This document shows, in pieces, positions 7,092-16,322 of a stretch of 64,000 nucleotides of DNA (position 1 is the stretch's first letter; each line of letters begins with the position of its first letter). The notes beneath the pieces were generated by a model. It saw nothing but the letters and a program-made list of their open reading frames with translations. It was not told the DNA's origin and ran no database searches. The stretch comes from Cupriavidus gilardii (lineage in GTDB: Bacteria; Pseudomonadota; Gammaproteobacteria; Burkholderiales; Burkholderiaceae): the NCBI RefSeq assembly GCF_008801915.1, contig NZ_VZOV01000021.1, forward strand, positions 1 through 64,000, in the 5' to 3' direction. A program made the translations under genes and the position numbers.

Positions 7092-8167
7092 CGATGGCAA
7101 GCGCGCGCCGCCGGGCCCTGTCGTGCCGACCGCTGCCGGCCTTCGCGATGGCGGCGGCGCTGCTGGGCGCGTGGTGCGCGCACAGTGCCGCCGCCGTGCA
7201 GCCGGTCGCCGCCAAGTCGCAGGCAGCCGGCGGCAAGGCCGCCGACTCGCGCCCGGTCCGCATCGCGCTGATCGCCGACCTGCCCCAATGGCCGGATGCC
7301 GAGGCGCCGACGCAGCAGTTGCTGGACAACCTCGCGCAACGCAAGCTCGCCTTCGTGATCCATGCCGGCGGCATCAAGGGCGATACCGAGTCGTGCGCCG
7401 ATGCGATGCTGGCTGGCCGGCTGGCATTGCTCGATCAGTCGCCGCTGCCGCTGGTCTACATTCCCGGCGAGACCGACTGGGCCGAATGCGAGCAGGCGGT
7501 CAATGGCAGCTTCGATCCCGACGAGCGGCTGGCGCGGCTGCGCGAGCTGGCCTTCCCGGACGACGATTCGCTGGGCCACCGCAAGCTTCGGTTGATCCGG
7601 CAATCGGATCAGGCCAAGTTCCGCAGCTATCGCGAGAACGTTCGGTGGAACGCGGGCAAGGTACTGCTGGTCGGCATGAACGTGCCCGACGACAACAACC
7701 ACTATCGCACCGAGGCCGGCCGCAACGGCGAATTCGAGGATCGCCGCGAAGCCAACCGGCAATGGCTGGCGCGCGCGTTCTCGGTGGCCGAGCAGGAGTC
7801 GCTCGACGGCATCGTGCTGGTGATCCACGGCGACCCGCTGTTCGGCAACGGCTGGGAGAAGCGCGGCAAGCCGACGCTGCTCGACGGATTCCTGCGCCAT
7901 CGCCAGCGCGACGGCTATCTCGAGTTCAAACGGCAGCTGCGCGAGCTGGTCAGCGACTATCGTGGGCAGGTGCTGCTGATCCACAGCAGCATCGGCGGCT
8001 TCGGCATCGATACGCCGCTGCGCGATGCCAAGGGCAGGACGATCCGCAGCTTCACGCGCGTCGCGTTGCCGGTGGGCTCGCCGAAGCAATGGACCGAACT
8101 GACGATCTCGCCCGATTCGCGTTCGCTGTTCTCGGTCGCGCTGCAGGACGGCGCGGGCAAGAACTGA
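7088..8167 (+). CDS. Secreted calcineurin-like phosphoesterase-related protein
   Basis: The protein (359 residues) begins with a basic stretch and a hydrophobic signal segment ([21 protein letters not shown]) that predicts export. The mature part has the order of a metallophosphoesterase: [42 protein letters not shown] and [12 protein letters not shown]. Several metal ligands are altered (GETDW where GNHD is usual), so activity is uncertain. The start overlaps the mutS stop by four bases, so the two are translated together, but nothing else links it to repair. Confidence 0.7.
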   Translation: MTMASARRRALSCRPLPAFAMAAALLGAWCAHSAAAVQPVAAKSQAAGGKAADSRPVRIALIADLPQWPDAEAPTQQLLDNLAQRKLAFVIHAGGIKGDTESCADAMLAGRLALLDQSPLPLVYIPGETDWAECEQAVNGSFDPDERLARLRELAFPDDDSLGHRKLRLIRQSDQAKFRSYRENVRWNAGKVLLVGMNVPDDNNHYRTEAGRNGEFEDRREANRQWLARAFSVAEQESLDGIVLVIHGDPLFGNGWEKRGKPTLLDGFLRHRQRDGYLEFKRQLRELVSDYRGQVLLIHSSIGGFGIDTPLRDAKGRTIRSFTRVALPVGSPKQWTELTISPDSRSLFSVALQDGAGKN

Positions 8168-8189
8168 CGCGCCCGGCCCCAGAAAGCGA

Positions 8190-8212
8190 AAAAGCCGGCA
8201 ATGCCGGCTTTT
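8190..8212. terminator. Bidirectional terminator between convergent genes
   Basis: AAAAGCCGGC (8190-8199) and GCCGGCTTTT (8203-8212) pair around AAT, with A- and T-runs on both sides. It serves the phosphoesterase gene on the plus strand and slyD on the minus strand. Confidence 0.9.
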
Positions 8213-8236
8213 CCGTTCGATGGATCCATGCGTCGA

Positions 8237-8764
8237 TCAGTGCAGCGTGCGCGGGCTGTCGTCGTCCTCGTCCTCGTCGACCACTTCGATGCCCGACGCG
8301 CCATGCGCGTGACCATGCTCGACTTCCTCGGCGGTCGCCTCGCGGACCTCGGAGACCTTCAGCCAGAAACGCAGCGCCATGCCGGCCAGCGGATGATTGC
8401 CGTCGAGCACCACCTTGTCCTCGGCGACATCGGTGACGGTATAGATCACCGAATCCTCTTCATCGCCGTCTTCGGGCACGCCTTCGAACTGCATGCCGAC
8501 TTCGAGGGGCTCGGGAAAACGATCGCGCGGCTCGACCTTGACCAGTTCGGCGTCGTAGTCGCCGAAGGCATCCTCGGGCTCGAGCTGCAACTGCGTCTCG
8601 AAGCCTGCGGCATGACCGTCGAGTGCTTCCTCGATCTTGGGGAACGTGCCATCATAGCCGCCGTGCAAGTAGACCATCGGCTCATCCGATTCTTCGATCA
8701 GATTGCCCTGCGCATCCGACAGCTTGTACACCACGGACACAACCGTGTTCTTCGCGATTTTCAA
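8237..8764 (-). CDS. slyD: FKBP-type peptidyl-prolyl isomerase SlyD
   Basis: This 175-residue protein is a folding helper that catalyses proline isomerisation. The FKBP part includes KNTVVSVVYKLSD, PMVYLHGGYDGTFPKIEEAL and the inserted IF chaperone flap between the FKBP halves (EPEDAFGDYDAELVKVEP). The C-terminus has a His/Asp/Glu-rich tail (EHGHAHG, DEDEDDD) that could bind metal, though it is shorter than in E. coli SlyD. The start is a TTG at 8764 preceded by GGAG, exactly where family members begin with MKIAKN. The start codon of the divergent roxA gene is only 11 bases away. Confidence 0.93.
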   Translation of the reverse strand: MKIAKNTVVSVVYKLSDAQGNLIEESDEPMVYLHGGYDGTFPKIEEALDGHAAGFETQLQLEPEDAFGDYDAELVKVEPRDRFPEPLEVGMQFEGVPEDGDEEDSVIYTVTDVAEDKVVLDGNHPLAGMALRFWLKVSEVREATAEEVEHGHAHGASGIEVVDEDEDDDSPRTLH

Positions 8765-8775
8765 TTCTTCACTCC

Positions 8776-9984
8776 ATGAACGATTCCGCATTATACGCGC
8801 AGGCCCTGCCCCGCGGCCCGGTGGATCCGGATGCGCCACTTCAGCTGCTCGGGGGCATGACGCCCGCCGCATTCATGCGTGATATCTGGCACCGCAAACC
8901 CCTGCTGGTTCGACAAGCCATCCCTGATATCGTGCCCCCAGTCTCGCGGGAAGCGCTTTTCGAGCTGGCCGACCGCGACGACGTCGAGTCGCGGCTGGTC
9001 ACCCACTTCCGCAACCGCTGGAAACTGGCGCACGGCCCCTTTGCCGCCGACAATCTGCCATCGACCAAGGCGCGCCAATGGACGCTGCTGGTCCAGGGCG
9101 TGAACCTCCACAATAGCGCGGCGGCCGCGCTGATGGGGCAATTCCGCTTCATTCCCGATGCGCGCCTGGACGACGTGATGGTCAGCTATGCGACCGACGG
9201 CGGCGGTGTCGGCCCGCACTTCGACTCCTATGATGTGTTCCTGCTGCAAGTTTCGGGCCGGCGCCGCTGGCGGATCTCGTCGCAGGACCGGCTCGACCTG
9301 GTGCCGGACCTTCCTTTAAAGATACTGGCCGAATTCGAAGCGGAACAGGAGTTCGTGCTCGAGCCCGGCGACATGCTGTACCTGCCGCCGCAATACGCCC
9401 ACGACGGCATCGCCGAGGGCGAGTGCATGACCTGCTCGATCGGTTTCCGCGCGCCGGCCTATCGCGAGCTGGCCGGGCATTTTCTGGCGTGGCTGTCGGA
9501 AACCGTGGAGGACAACGAGGCGTTGTCCGGGCGTTATGCCGATCCCGGTCAGGCAGCCACGTCGCGCCCCGCTCAACTGCCGGCGGATCTCGCGCGCGCC
9601 GTCGCGCAACGGCTGCAGGCGTTGCGCTGGTCCAATGACATGGTGTCCGAGTTTATCGGCACCCATCTGTCGGAACCGAAGCCCGGCGTGGAGTTCGCCG
9701 AGGTTCCGCAAATCGCCGCGGGAAAATACGCGAAACTGGCCAGAACGCACGGCATTGTGTTGGCGCCGGCTTCGATCGCGCTATACGACCGCAGCCATTT
9801 CTTCCTCAATGGCGAGGCATACGAGGTGCCGGGCGAGCTGGCCGGCTGGCTGCGCCGGCTGGCCGATCGGCGCCATTTGACCGCGGCCGAGGTCAACCAA
9901 TGCGCCGACCTGCCGGAGCTGATGGAGACCTTTCACCATTGGACGCTGGAGGGCTGGCTGCAGCTGGCGCCGGCTGCAATGTAA
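8776..9984 (+). CDS. roxA: Cupin-like 50S ribosomal protein L16 arginine hydroxylase (RoxA/YcfD)
   Basis: The product (402 residues) is a JmjC-type 2-oxoglutarate and Fe(II) oxygenase. Iron ligands are His and Asp in VGPHFDSYDVF and the distal His in PPQYAHDGI; GFRAPAY follows, as in E. coli YcfD. A long C-terminal winged-helix-like domain ends in FHHWTLEGWL. Family members hydroxylate an arginine of L16. I place the start at 8776 to include the conserved LQLLGGMTPAAFMRDIW lead-in. Its ribosome binding site is poor, and an ATG at 8857, preceded by GGGG, is an alternative start. Confidence 0.88.
   Translation: MNDSALYAQALPRGPVDPDAPLQLLGGMTPAAFMRDIWHRKPLLVRQAIPDIVPPVSREALFELADRDDVESRLVTHFRNRWKLAHGPFAADNLPSTKARQWTLLVQGVNLHNSAAAALMGQFRFIPDARLDDVMVSYATDGGGVGPHFDSYDVFLLQVSGRRRWRISSQDRLDLVPDLPLKILAEFEAEQEFVLEPGDMLYLPPQYAHDGIAEGECMTCSIGFRAPAYRELAGHFLAWLSETVEDNEALSGRYADPGQAATSRPAQLPADLARAVAQRLQALRWSNDMVSEFIGTHLSEPKPGVEFAEVPQIAAGKYAKLARTHGIVLAPASIALYDRSHFFLNGEAYEVPGELAGWLRRLADRRHLTAAEVNQCADLPELMETFHHWTLEGWLQLAPAAM
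8790..8795 (-). promoter_or_regulatory. Consensus -10 of slyD, inside roxA
   Basis: Read on the minus strand this is TATAAT, 25 bases upstream of the slyD TTG start. It lies in codons 5-7 of roxA as annotated, so the slyD promoter and the roxA coding region overlap. No clear -35 is present. Confidence 0.5.
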
Positions 9985-10019
9985 TAATGCGTAACAGTGT
10001 GGTCAGCAAATGACGCCGC

Positions 10020-10048
10020 TACACAAGCCGGGAAAACGTGGATATAAT
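10020..10048 (+). promoter_or_regulatory. Promoter of the Ala-rich lipoprotein gene
   Basis: TACACA (10020-10025), a 17-base spacer and a perfect TATAAT (10043-10048) predict a start near 10055. That gives a leader of about 130 bases before the lipoprotein ATG at 10184. Confidence 0.65.
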
Positions 10049-10122
10049 CGCCAGCTGGCTCGTACTGTGGACCAATGCAATTACGGCACCGGGGAGAGCC
10101 ATTAAATTGAAGTTCACGAGCG

Positions 10123-10140
10123 ATAATTACCGGTAATTAT
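10123..10140. promoter_or_regulatory. 18-bp perfect palindrome in the lipoprotein leader
   Basis: ATAATTACC is followed directly by GGTAATTAT. Ten bases later comes a T-rich run (TTTTTCTTT, 10151-10159). It could be an operator, or the hairpin of a short leader RNA ending about 105 bases after the predicted start. The sequence alone does not decide. Confidence 0.5.
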
Positions 10141-10183
10141 TCATCGCCTGTTTTTCTTTCTATTACAAGTTAAAGGACGAACA

Positions 10184-10420
10184 ATGAAGAAGTCTCTCCT
10201 GATCGCTTCCCTGCTGGCTGCTGTTGCCGTGGCCGCTTGCGGCAAGAAGGAAGAAGCCGCTCCCGCAGCTGACACCGCTGCTCCGGCTGCTACCGCTCCG
10301 GCTACCGAAGCTTCGGCTCCGGCTGCTGACACCGCTGCTGCTCCGGCTGCCGACGCTTCGGCCCCGGCTGCTGACGCTTCGGCTCCGGCCGCTGACGCTT
10401 CGGCTGCAGAAGCCAAGTAA
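10184..10420 (+). CDS. Small Ala/Pro-rich lipoprotein
   Basis: This 78-residue protein has a lipoprotein signal (MKKSLLIASLLAAVAVAACG, cysteine at residue 19) followed by KKEEAAPAAD and tandem copies of a PAADASA-like unit. The mature part is low-complexity, unstructured and rich in Ala, Pro, Asp and Ser, like many short abundant betaproteobacterial lipoproteins. A consensus promoter, a good AAAGGA ribosome binding site and a strong terminator suggest high expression. Function is unknown. The underlying DNA repeats (GCTCCGGCTGCTGAC-like) could change copy number by slippage without shifting the frame. Confidence 0.85.
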   Translation: MKKSLLIASLLAAVAVAACGKKEEAAPAADTAAPAATAPATEASAPAADTAAAPAADASAPAADASAPAADASAAEAK

Positions 10421-10435
10421 GCGTTCGCCCGAACG

Positions 10436-10464
10436 AAAAAACCGGCCTTCGGGCCGGTTTTTTT
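10436..10464. terminator. Strong terminator after the lipoprotein gene
   Basis: AACCGGCC and GGCCGGTT pair around a UUCG-type loop, with a run of A before and eight T after. It also faces the end of the convergent MBL-fold gene. Confidence 0.93.
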
Positions 10465-10523
10465 ATGGGCGCTCGCCACGCCGGGATTCCACATCCAGCG
10501 CCTTGCGCTTTATCGCTTCCGAT

Positions 10524-11312
10524 TCATCCCTTCACCGTCTGCCAGCCCAGCCCTTCGTACTGATCCGCAACCAGGATATCGTCGGCCACCGTGCCGAGCG
10601 CCGCGGCAAGCGCGCCAGTCGCCAGGGCCGGCGTATTGTTCTGCTGGCTCAGATGGGCCGCAACCACGCGGCCGAGGCCGCTGTGCGCGACGCGCGCGAG
10701 GATCGCCGCGGCCACCTCGTTGGCCAGATGGCCGAAGTCGCCACCAATGCGCCGTTTCAGCGAAGGCGGATACACCGAGTTGCGCAGCATCTCGCGGTCG
10801 TGATTGCACTCGAGCACCAGCGCATCGACGCCGGCCAGACGGGCCACCAGGTAAGGGGTCTCCACGCCCGCGTCGGTCAGCACGCCAAGCCGTGCATCGC
10901 CATCGGACAGCACGAACTGCACCGGCTCGCGCGCATCGTGGGGCACTGTGTAGGGCAATACCTGCAGATTGCCGATCTCGAACGCGTAGTCGGCGCCGAT
11001 CACGCGCACATCGGCCTTGTCGGCGCCGCGCAGATGCGAGGTCGCCAGCCAGGTGCCGTGCGTGGTGAAGACCGGCAGCCGATGCCGCGCGGCGAAGGCG
11101 TAGGCCGAGCCGATATGGTCGCCGTGCTCGTGCGTGACCAGCACCGCATCGAGCCCGTCCGGGGTGACGCCAAGCCGCTCGAGCCGCCGCGCGGTCTCGC
11201 GCAGGCCGAAGCCGCAGTCGAGCAGCACGCGGGTCACGCTGGCGCCATCGCGGGATTCGATCAGCAGCGAATTGCCTTCGCTGCCGCTGCCGAGAAAGCC
11301 GAACCGCATCAT
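10524..11312 (-). CDS. MBL-fold metallo-hydrolase (YycJ/WalJ-like)
   Basis: This 262-residue protein is a metallo-beta-lactamase-fold hydrolase. It has the start typical of the YycJ/WalJ group (FGFLGSGSEGNSLLIES), the zinc motif THEHGDH near residue 60, a second ligand region (LTDAGV), and ECNHD and AAHLSQQNN later. Relatives are proposed nucleases or act on cell-wall signalling; the substrate is unknown. It is the last gene of a minus-strand run starting at 17820, 76 bases after bamC. Two adjacent ATG codons could serve as start. Confidence 0.85.
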   Translation of the reverse strand: MMRFGFLGSGSEGNSLLIESRDGASVTRVLLDCGFGLRETARRLERLGVTPDGLDAVLVTHEHGDHIGSAYAFAARHRLPVFTTHGTWLATSHLRGADKADVRVIGADYAFEIGNLQVLPYTVPHDAREPVQFVLSDGDARLGVLTDAGVETPYLVARLAGVDALVLECNHDREMLRNSVYPPSLKRRIGGDFGHLANEVAAAILARVAHSGLGRVVAAHLSQQNNTPALATGALAAALGTVADDILVADQYEGLGWQTVKG

Positions 11313-11388
11313 CGCCGCGCCCGCCCCATGCCGGGGCGGACCGCGGCGGCGCGACGATCCGGCATCGCAGGTCCGCTCAACGCAGCGC

Positions 11389-12624
11389 TCAATGCAGCTG
11401 CTCGTCGAGCAGCGTCAGGATGCGCTTGGCGATCTCGGTCGACTCCGGCTGCCCGGCGTCGTTCAGCACGGTGACGGTGGTGCCCGAACCGCTGCCCTTC
11501 AGTGCCACGCGATACTTCTTGGCCTGGCGCGCGGCATCACCGCCGCTGCGCGTGAACAGCTTGGAGAAGAAGCCGCGGTTGTCGTTGACCGTGTCGCGGG
11601 TATCGACATAGCGGACGTAGTACAGGCCCTGGCCGCGGTCGCGGTCTTCGACCGTGAAGTTGACGCGGTCCAGCGCGAGGCCGACCGAGCGCCAGGCGCG
11701 GTCGAACGGCTCGGGCAGCTGCAGCGCCTGGGCGCCGTTGATCTGCGTCAGATAGGTTGCGGAAGCGGCGGCCGCCGCGGTCTTGCCGGCGCCGGCATCG
11801 GCCGGTGCGGCCGGCCTGGCGGCGCCCGCCGGCGCGGGCAGCGTGCCGTTCTTGGCCATGCGGTCGGCCTGTTCCTTCTGCACGCCCAGGCGCTGCGCCA
11901 GGCGCGACAGGAATTCGGCTTCCAGTTCCGGATCGGCGGCGCGCGGGGTCCACACCGTCTGCGACTTGTCCAGGCCGGTCAGCTCTTCCTTGGCGCCGCG
12001 ATGGCTGATGAAGACTTCCAGGTTGCCGTTCTGGCCCTTCTCGAGGCGGGTGCGGAACTTGTCGCGCTCCGACGTCGAATACAGGCTGTCGAAGACCTTG
12101 CCGATGGTGTTGCGGATGAAGTCCTGCGGAATCTTGGCGCGGTTCTCGGCCCAGTCGGTCTCCATGATGCCGGTCTCGGGCGAGTCCTGCACCAGCAGGA
12201 AGCCGTTCTCCTGCCAGAACTCGCGCATGGTCTGCCACAGCTGGTCCGGCGCCATGCCGTTGCTGATGACGAGCCAGCGCTGGTTGCCGTCGCGTTCGAC
12301 GCGGATGCCTTCCGCCGACGGCAGCACGTTGGTGCCGGCGACCTTGGGCTGGGCGCTGGTGGCCTGCTGGTAGCCGGACAACGTCGCACCGGCCTGCTCG
12401 GGGACCGAATAGCGGCGATCGCCGTCGAGCTTGGTCAGGTCCGGCGGCACCTCGAGCGTCGAGGTCCGCTTGGCCGCGGCGGCCGATTTGTAGTCGATCT
12501 TGTCGGCCTGCATCATGTCGTTGACGGTGCTGCAGCCAGCGATCATGCCGGCGGCGAGCAGCGGCAAGACCAGGGCGGCACGGCGGCCTTGCGGCACGCC
12601 CTGGCGGTTAAGCTTGAGTTTCAT
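11389..12624 (-). CDS. bamC: Outer membrane assembly lipoprotein BamC
   Basis: This is the lipoprotein subunit of the BAM complex that inserts beta-barrel proteins. The signal ends in a lipobox (LPLLAAGMIAGC), and the mature part contains the conserved DYKSAAAAKRTSTLEVPPDLT followed by two helix-grip domains (RWLVISNGMAPDQLWQ and RAWRSVGLALDRVNFTVEDRD). A Gly/Ala/Pro linker separates them. ATG at 12624 gives 411 residues; a GTG two codons upstream is also possible because AGGA is closer to it. The gene follows dapA, an old pairing (nlpB/dapX next to dapA in E. coli). Confidence 0.93.
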   Translation of the reverse strand: MKLKLNRQGVPQGRRAALVLPLLAAGMIAGCSTVNDMMQADKIDYKSAAAAKRTSTLEVPPDLTKLDGDRRYSVPEQAGATLSGYQQATSAQPKVAGTNVLPSAEGIRVERDGNQRWLVISNGMAPDQLWQTMREFWQENGFLLVQDSPETGIMETDWAENRAKIPQDFIRNTIGKVFDSLYSTSERDKFRTRLEKGQNGNLEVFISHRGAKEELTGLDKSQTVWTPRAADPELEAEFLSRLAQRLGVQKEQADRMAKNGTLPAPAGAARPAAPADAGAGKTAAAAASATYLTQINGAQALQLPEPFDRAWRSVGLALDRVNFTVEDRDRGQGLYYVRYVDTRDTVNDNRGFFSKLFTRSGGDAARQAKKYRVALKGSGSGTTVTVLNDAGQPESTEIAKRILTLLDEQLH

Positions 12625-12682
12625 TGACACGCAATCCTAGTGAAGGGAATGACCGCTTGGCGCGAAAGAAAAATCGGATCGA

Positions 12683-13567
<885 letters not shown>

Positions 13568-13716
13568 AGCTCGTATGGTTTTCGAGATTTCGAATAGCGG
13601 GATTGTACCGGATACGAATTGGCCGCCGAAGCACACCGGCAAGCCCGGCCTACCCGGGCCAACACCAAGTGGATCAACGCATCGTCCCGCTGTTGCGCCG
13701 ACATCGCGCCGCGCGG

Positions 13717-14319
13717 TCAGCCGTCCAGGCGATAGCGTGGCGGGGCCGCCGCTTCGGCGCCGTCCAGTGCCTCGCGCACGGCGCACATCCGCTGTACGAA
13801 CGCCGTCCGGGGCACTTCGATCACGCCGTCTTCGTAGGCGATCACCCGCAGGCGGCCGCGCACTGCATCGAGCAGCTCGCCGGGCCGCAACAGGAAATCG
13901 GGGTTGGACGGCTTGCCGACCGTCTCGTTCCCCGCTGCGAACGTCTCGTAGACCAGCACGCCGCCGGGCGCCAGCGCATCGAGCAGATGCGGCCACAGCG
14001 GGCGATGCAGATAGTTGGTGACGATCACCGCGTCGAACGGGGCCTCGTCGCCGAGCGGCCAGGCGCCCTGCTCCAGGTCGGCCTGGCGGGTGCGGACGGC
14101 CGGCGGCAGGCCGGCCAGCGCGGCGCCATCGCGATCGACGCCGAGCACCGCGAAGCCGCGCTCGGCCAGCCAGCGCGCATGGCGCCCGCTGCCGCAGGCC
14201 AGATCCAGCACGCGGCCGCCGGCACGCAGCAACGGCGTCCAGCGCACCACCCACGGCGACGGCTCGCCGATCGCGGCATGCGGCGCACCGGCAGCGGGGG
14301 ACGGCGGCAACGAGCCCAT
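13717..14319 (-). CDS. Class I SAM-dependent methyltransferase
   Basis: This 200-residue Rossmann-fold methyltransferase has motif [20 protein letters not shown], an acidic end of strand 2 (VLGVDRD) and motif IV ([16 protein letters not shown]). The TehB/COG2227-like layout does not reveal the substrate. Its ATG overlaps the trpS stop (TGATG), so it is translated directly after tryptophanyl-tRNA synthetase. A role linked to tRNA or translation is possible but not shown. Confidence 0.85.
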   Translation of the reverse strand: MGSLPPSPAAGAPHAAIGEPSPWVVRWTPLLRAGGRVLDLACGSGRHARWLAERGFAVLGVDRDGAALAGLPPAVRTRQADLEQGAWPLGDEAPFDAVIVTNYLHRPLWPHLLDALAPGGVLVYETFAAGNETVGKPSNPDFLLRPGELLDAVRGRLRVIAYEDGVIEVPRTAFVQRMCAVREALDGAEAAAPPRYRLDG

Positions 14320-15521
14320 CAGCGGTATCCCAGCCCCATGGCCTCGCGCACCTCGCGCATGGTTTCCTGCGCGACCTCGCTGGCCCTGGCGCAGCCATGG
14401 TCGACGATGTCACGCAGCAGGGCCGGATTGTCCATGTACGGCTGCGCGCGCTCGAGCATCGGCTGCTGCTCGCGCAGGATGCCCTCGATCACCGGCTGCT
14501 TGCATTCGATGCAGCCGATGCCGGCGCTGCGGCAGCCCTTGAGCACCCACTCCTTGGTCGGTTCGTCGGAATACACCTGGTGCAGCTGCCATACCGGGCA
14601 GCGCGCCGGCTCGCCCGGATCGGTGCGGCGCACGCGCGCCGGGTCGGTCGGCATCGTGCGGACCTTCTTCTCGACCGAGTCCTTGTCCTCGCGCATGCGG
14701 ATCGTGTTGCCGTAGGACTTCGACATCTTCTGGCCGTCGAGCCCGGGCATCCGCGAGGCCGCCGTCAGCAGCGCCTGCGGCTCGACCAGGATGGTCTTGC
14801 GCGATCCGGCCAGATAGCCCAGCAGCAGTTCGCGATCGTCATTGGACAGGCTCTGCGATTGCGCGACCAGCGCGCGGCCCTCTTCCAGCGCGCTGTCGGT
14901 GCCCTGCTCCTGGAAGGTCTTGCGCAGGTCGAGGAACACGCGGGTACGCTTGCCGCCGAGCTTCTTCGCGGCCTCCTGCGCCTTCTCCTCGAAGCCCGGC
15001 TGGCGGCCATACAGGAAGTTGAAGCGGCGCGCGATCTCGCGCGTGATCTCGACGTGCGGCACCTGGTCCTCGCCCACCGGCACCTTGTCGGCGCGATAGA
15101 TCAGGATGTCGGCCGCCTGCAGCAGCGGATAGCCGAGGAAGCCGTAGGTCGCCAGGTCCTTGTCCTTGAGCTTCTCGATCTGGTCCTTGTAGGTCGGCAC
15201 GCGTTCGAGCCAGCCCAGCGGCGTGCCCATCGACAGCAGCGTGAACAGCTCGGCGTGCTCGGGCACGCGGCTCTGGATGAACAGCGTCGCCTGCTCCGGA
15301 TCGACGCCGGCGGCCAGCCAGTCGGTCAGCATCTCCCAGACCGATTGGCCGATCACCTCGGGCGACTCGTAGTGCGTCGTCAGCGCGTGCCAGTCGGCCA
15401 CGAAGAAGAAGCACGGGTGCTCCGACTGCAGCTTGACCCAGTTTTTCAGCACGCCATGGTAGTGGCCAAGATGCAGCGCGCCGGTAGGCCGCATGCCGGA
15501 GAGAACGCGATCGGGGAACAT
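14319..15521 (-). CDS. trpS: Tryptophan--tRNA ligase
   Basis: TrpRS (400 residues) charges tRNA-Trp. Class I signatures are [10 protein letters not shown] (HIGH) and [10 protein letters not shown] (KMSKS). It is about 65 residues longer than E. coli TrpRS, with an insertion before KMSKS. The C-terminal part holds a cysteine set Cys-x21-Cys-x6-Cys-x2-Cys (ARCPVW, KGCRSAG, GCIECK), almost the Cys-x22-Cys-x6-Cys-x2-Cys that binds a [4Fe-4S] cluster in Thermotoga TrpRS. A cluster is therefore likely, but this is inferred from the pattern. It sits 26 bases after the M50 protease gene. Confidence 0.96.
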   Translation of the reverse strand: MFPDRVLSGMRPTGALHLGHYHGVLKNWVKLQSEHPCFFFVADWHALTTHYESPEVIGQSVWEMLTDWLAAGVDPEQATLFIQSRVPEHAELFTLLSMGTPLGWLERVPTYKDQIEKLKDKDLATYGFLGYPLLQAADILIYRADKVPVGEDQVPHVEITREIARRFNFLYGRQPGFEEKAQEAAKKLGGKRTRVFLDLRKTFQEQGTDSALEEGRALVAQSQSLSNDDRELLLGYLAGSRKTILVEPQALLTAASRMPGLDGQKMSKSYGNTIRMREDKDSVEKKVRTMPTDPARVRRTDPGEPARCPVWQLHQVYSDEPTKEWVLKGCRSAGIGCIECKQPVIEGILREQQPMLERAQPYMDNPALLRDIVDHGCARASEVAQETMREVREAMGLGYR

Positions 15522-15547
15522 GTCGTTGTAATCAGTCTTTCAGGAAA

Positions 15548-16213
15548 TCATTGCACCAGTGCCAGGATCGGCGCGAGCAGCAGCTGAACCAGCGAGCCGA
15601 GCAGGCTCATCACCGGCTGCATCCAGACCCGCGTGATCACGCCGGCGGCGACCAGCGCCAGCACGACGAAGATGCCGTACGGCTCGATCTTCGACAGCGC
15701 GTACGCCATCCGTTGCGGCAGCAAGGCGCTGAGCACGCGCCCGCCATCGAGCGGGGGTATCGGAAACAGGTTGAACGCCGCCACCACCAGGTTGACCAGC
15801 ACGCCGGCGCGCGCCATCTGCGCGAAGAACGGCTCGTCGACCTGCGCCAGCACCAGGCCCAGCGCGATCAGCGCCCAGGCGAAGGCCTGCACCAGGTTCG
15901 CGCCCGGGCCGGCCAGCGCCACCCACATGCTGTGCCAGCGCGGATTGCGCAGCCGGCCGAAGGCGACCGGCACCGGCTTGGCGTAGCCGAACACGAACTG
16001 GCCGCTGGTGACCAGATACAGCAGCAGCGGCACGGCGATCGTGCCGATCGGATCGATATGGCGGACCGGGTTCAGGCTGACCCGGCCGAGGATATAGGCG
16101 GTGTTGTCGCCGAAATGCTTGGCCACATAGCCATGCGCGGCCTCGTGCAGCGTGATGGCAAACAGCACGGGCAGCGCGTAGACCGCGAAGGTCTGAATCA
16201 GAGAGGCGTCCAT
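15548..16213 (-). CDS. Site-2 protease family (M50) membrane metalloprotease
   Basis: This 221-residue membrane protein has the zinc motif HEAAHG in the first helix region (residues 23-28) and the second motif NLFPIPPLDGGR near residue 150. About six hydrophobic segments are visible. It belongs to the compact M50 group, like YdiL/SpoIVFB-type proteases, with no PDZ or CBS domain. Such proteases cut transmembrane segments; the substrate here is unknown. It is in the middle of the PHP, YciO-like, M50, trpS operon. Confidence 0.9.
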   Translation of the reverse strand: MDASLIQTFAVYALPVLFAITLHEAAHGYVAKHFGDNTAYILGRVSLNPVRHIDPIGTIAVPLLLYLVTSGQFVFGYAKPVPVAFGRLRNPRWHSMWVALAGPGANLVQAFAWALIALGLVLAQVDEPFFAQMARAGVLVNLVVAAFNLFPIPPLDGGRVLSALLPQRMAYALSKIEPYGIFVVLALVAAGVITRVWMQPVMSLLGSLVQLLLAPILALVQ

Positions 16214-16322
16214 GGGGCGCTATTGTAACGGCGGGCACCGGATGCCACGCCGTTTCGTGAGACGCGCGAGACGCGTGGGGCGCGTGGGGTGGCTCGGGCC
16301 GGCCAGCGGCAGGACGCCGCGC

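Noticed and set aside
4506-7100. Long minus-strand open frame of 864 codons opposite mutS
   Set aside because: It is a shadow of a GC-rich gene: Gln/Arg/Ala-rich, no domain, no ribosome binding site, fully inside mutS.
10141-10494. Minus-strand Ala/Ser-rich frame opposite the lipoprotein gene
   Set aside because: It arises from the GCN repeats of the lipoprotein gene and crosses a terminator.
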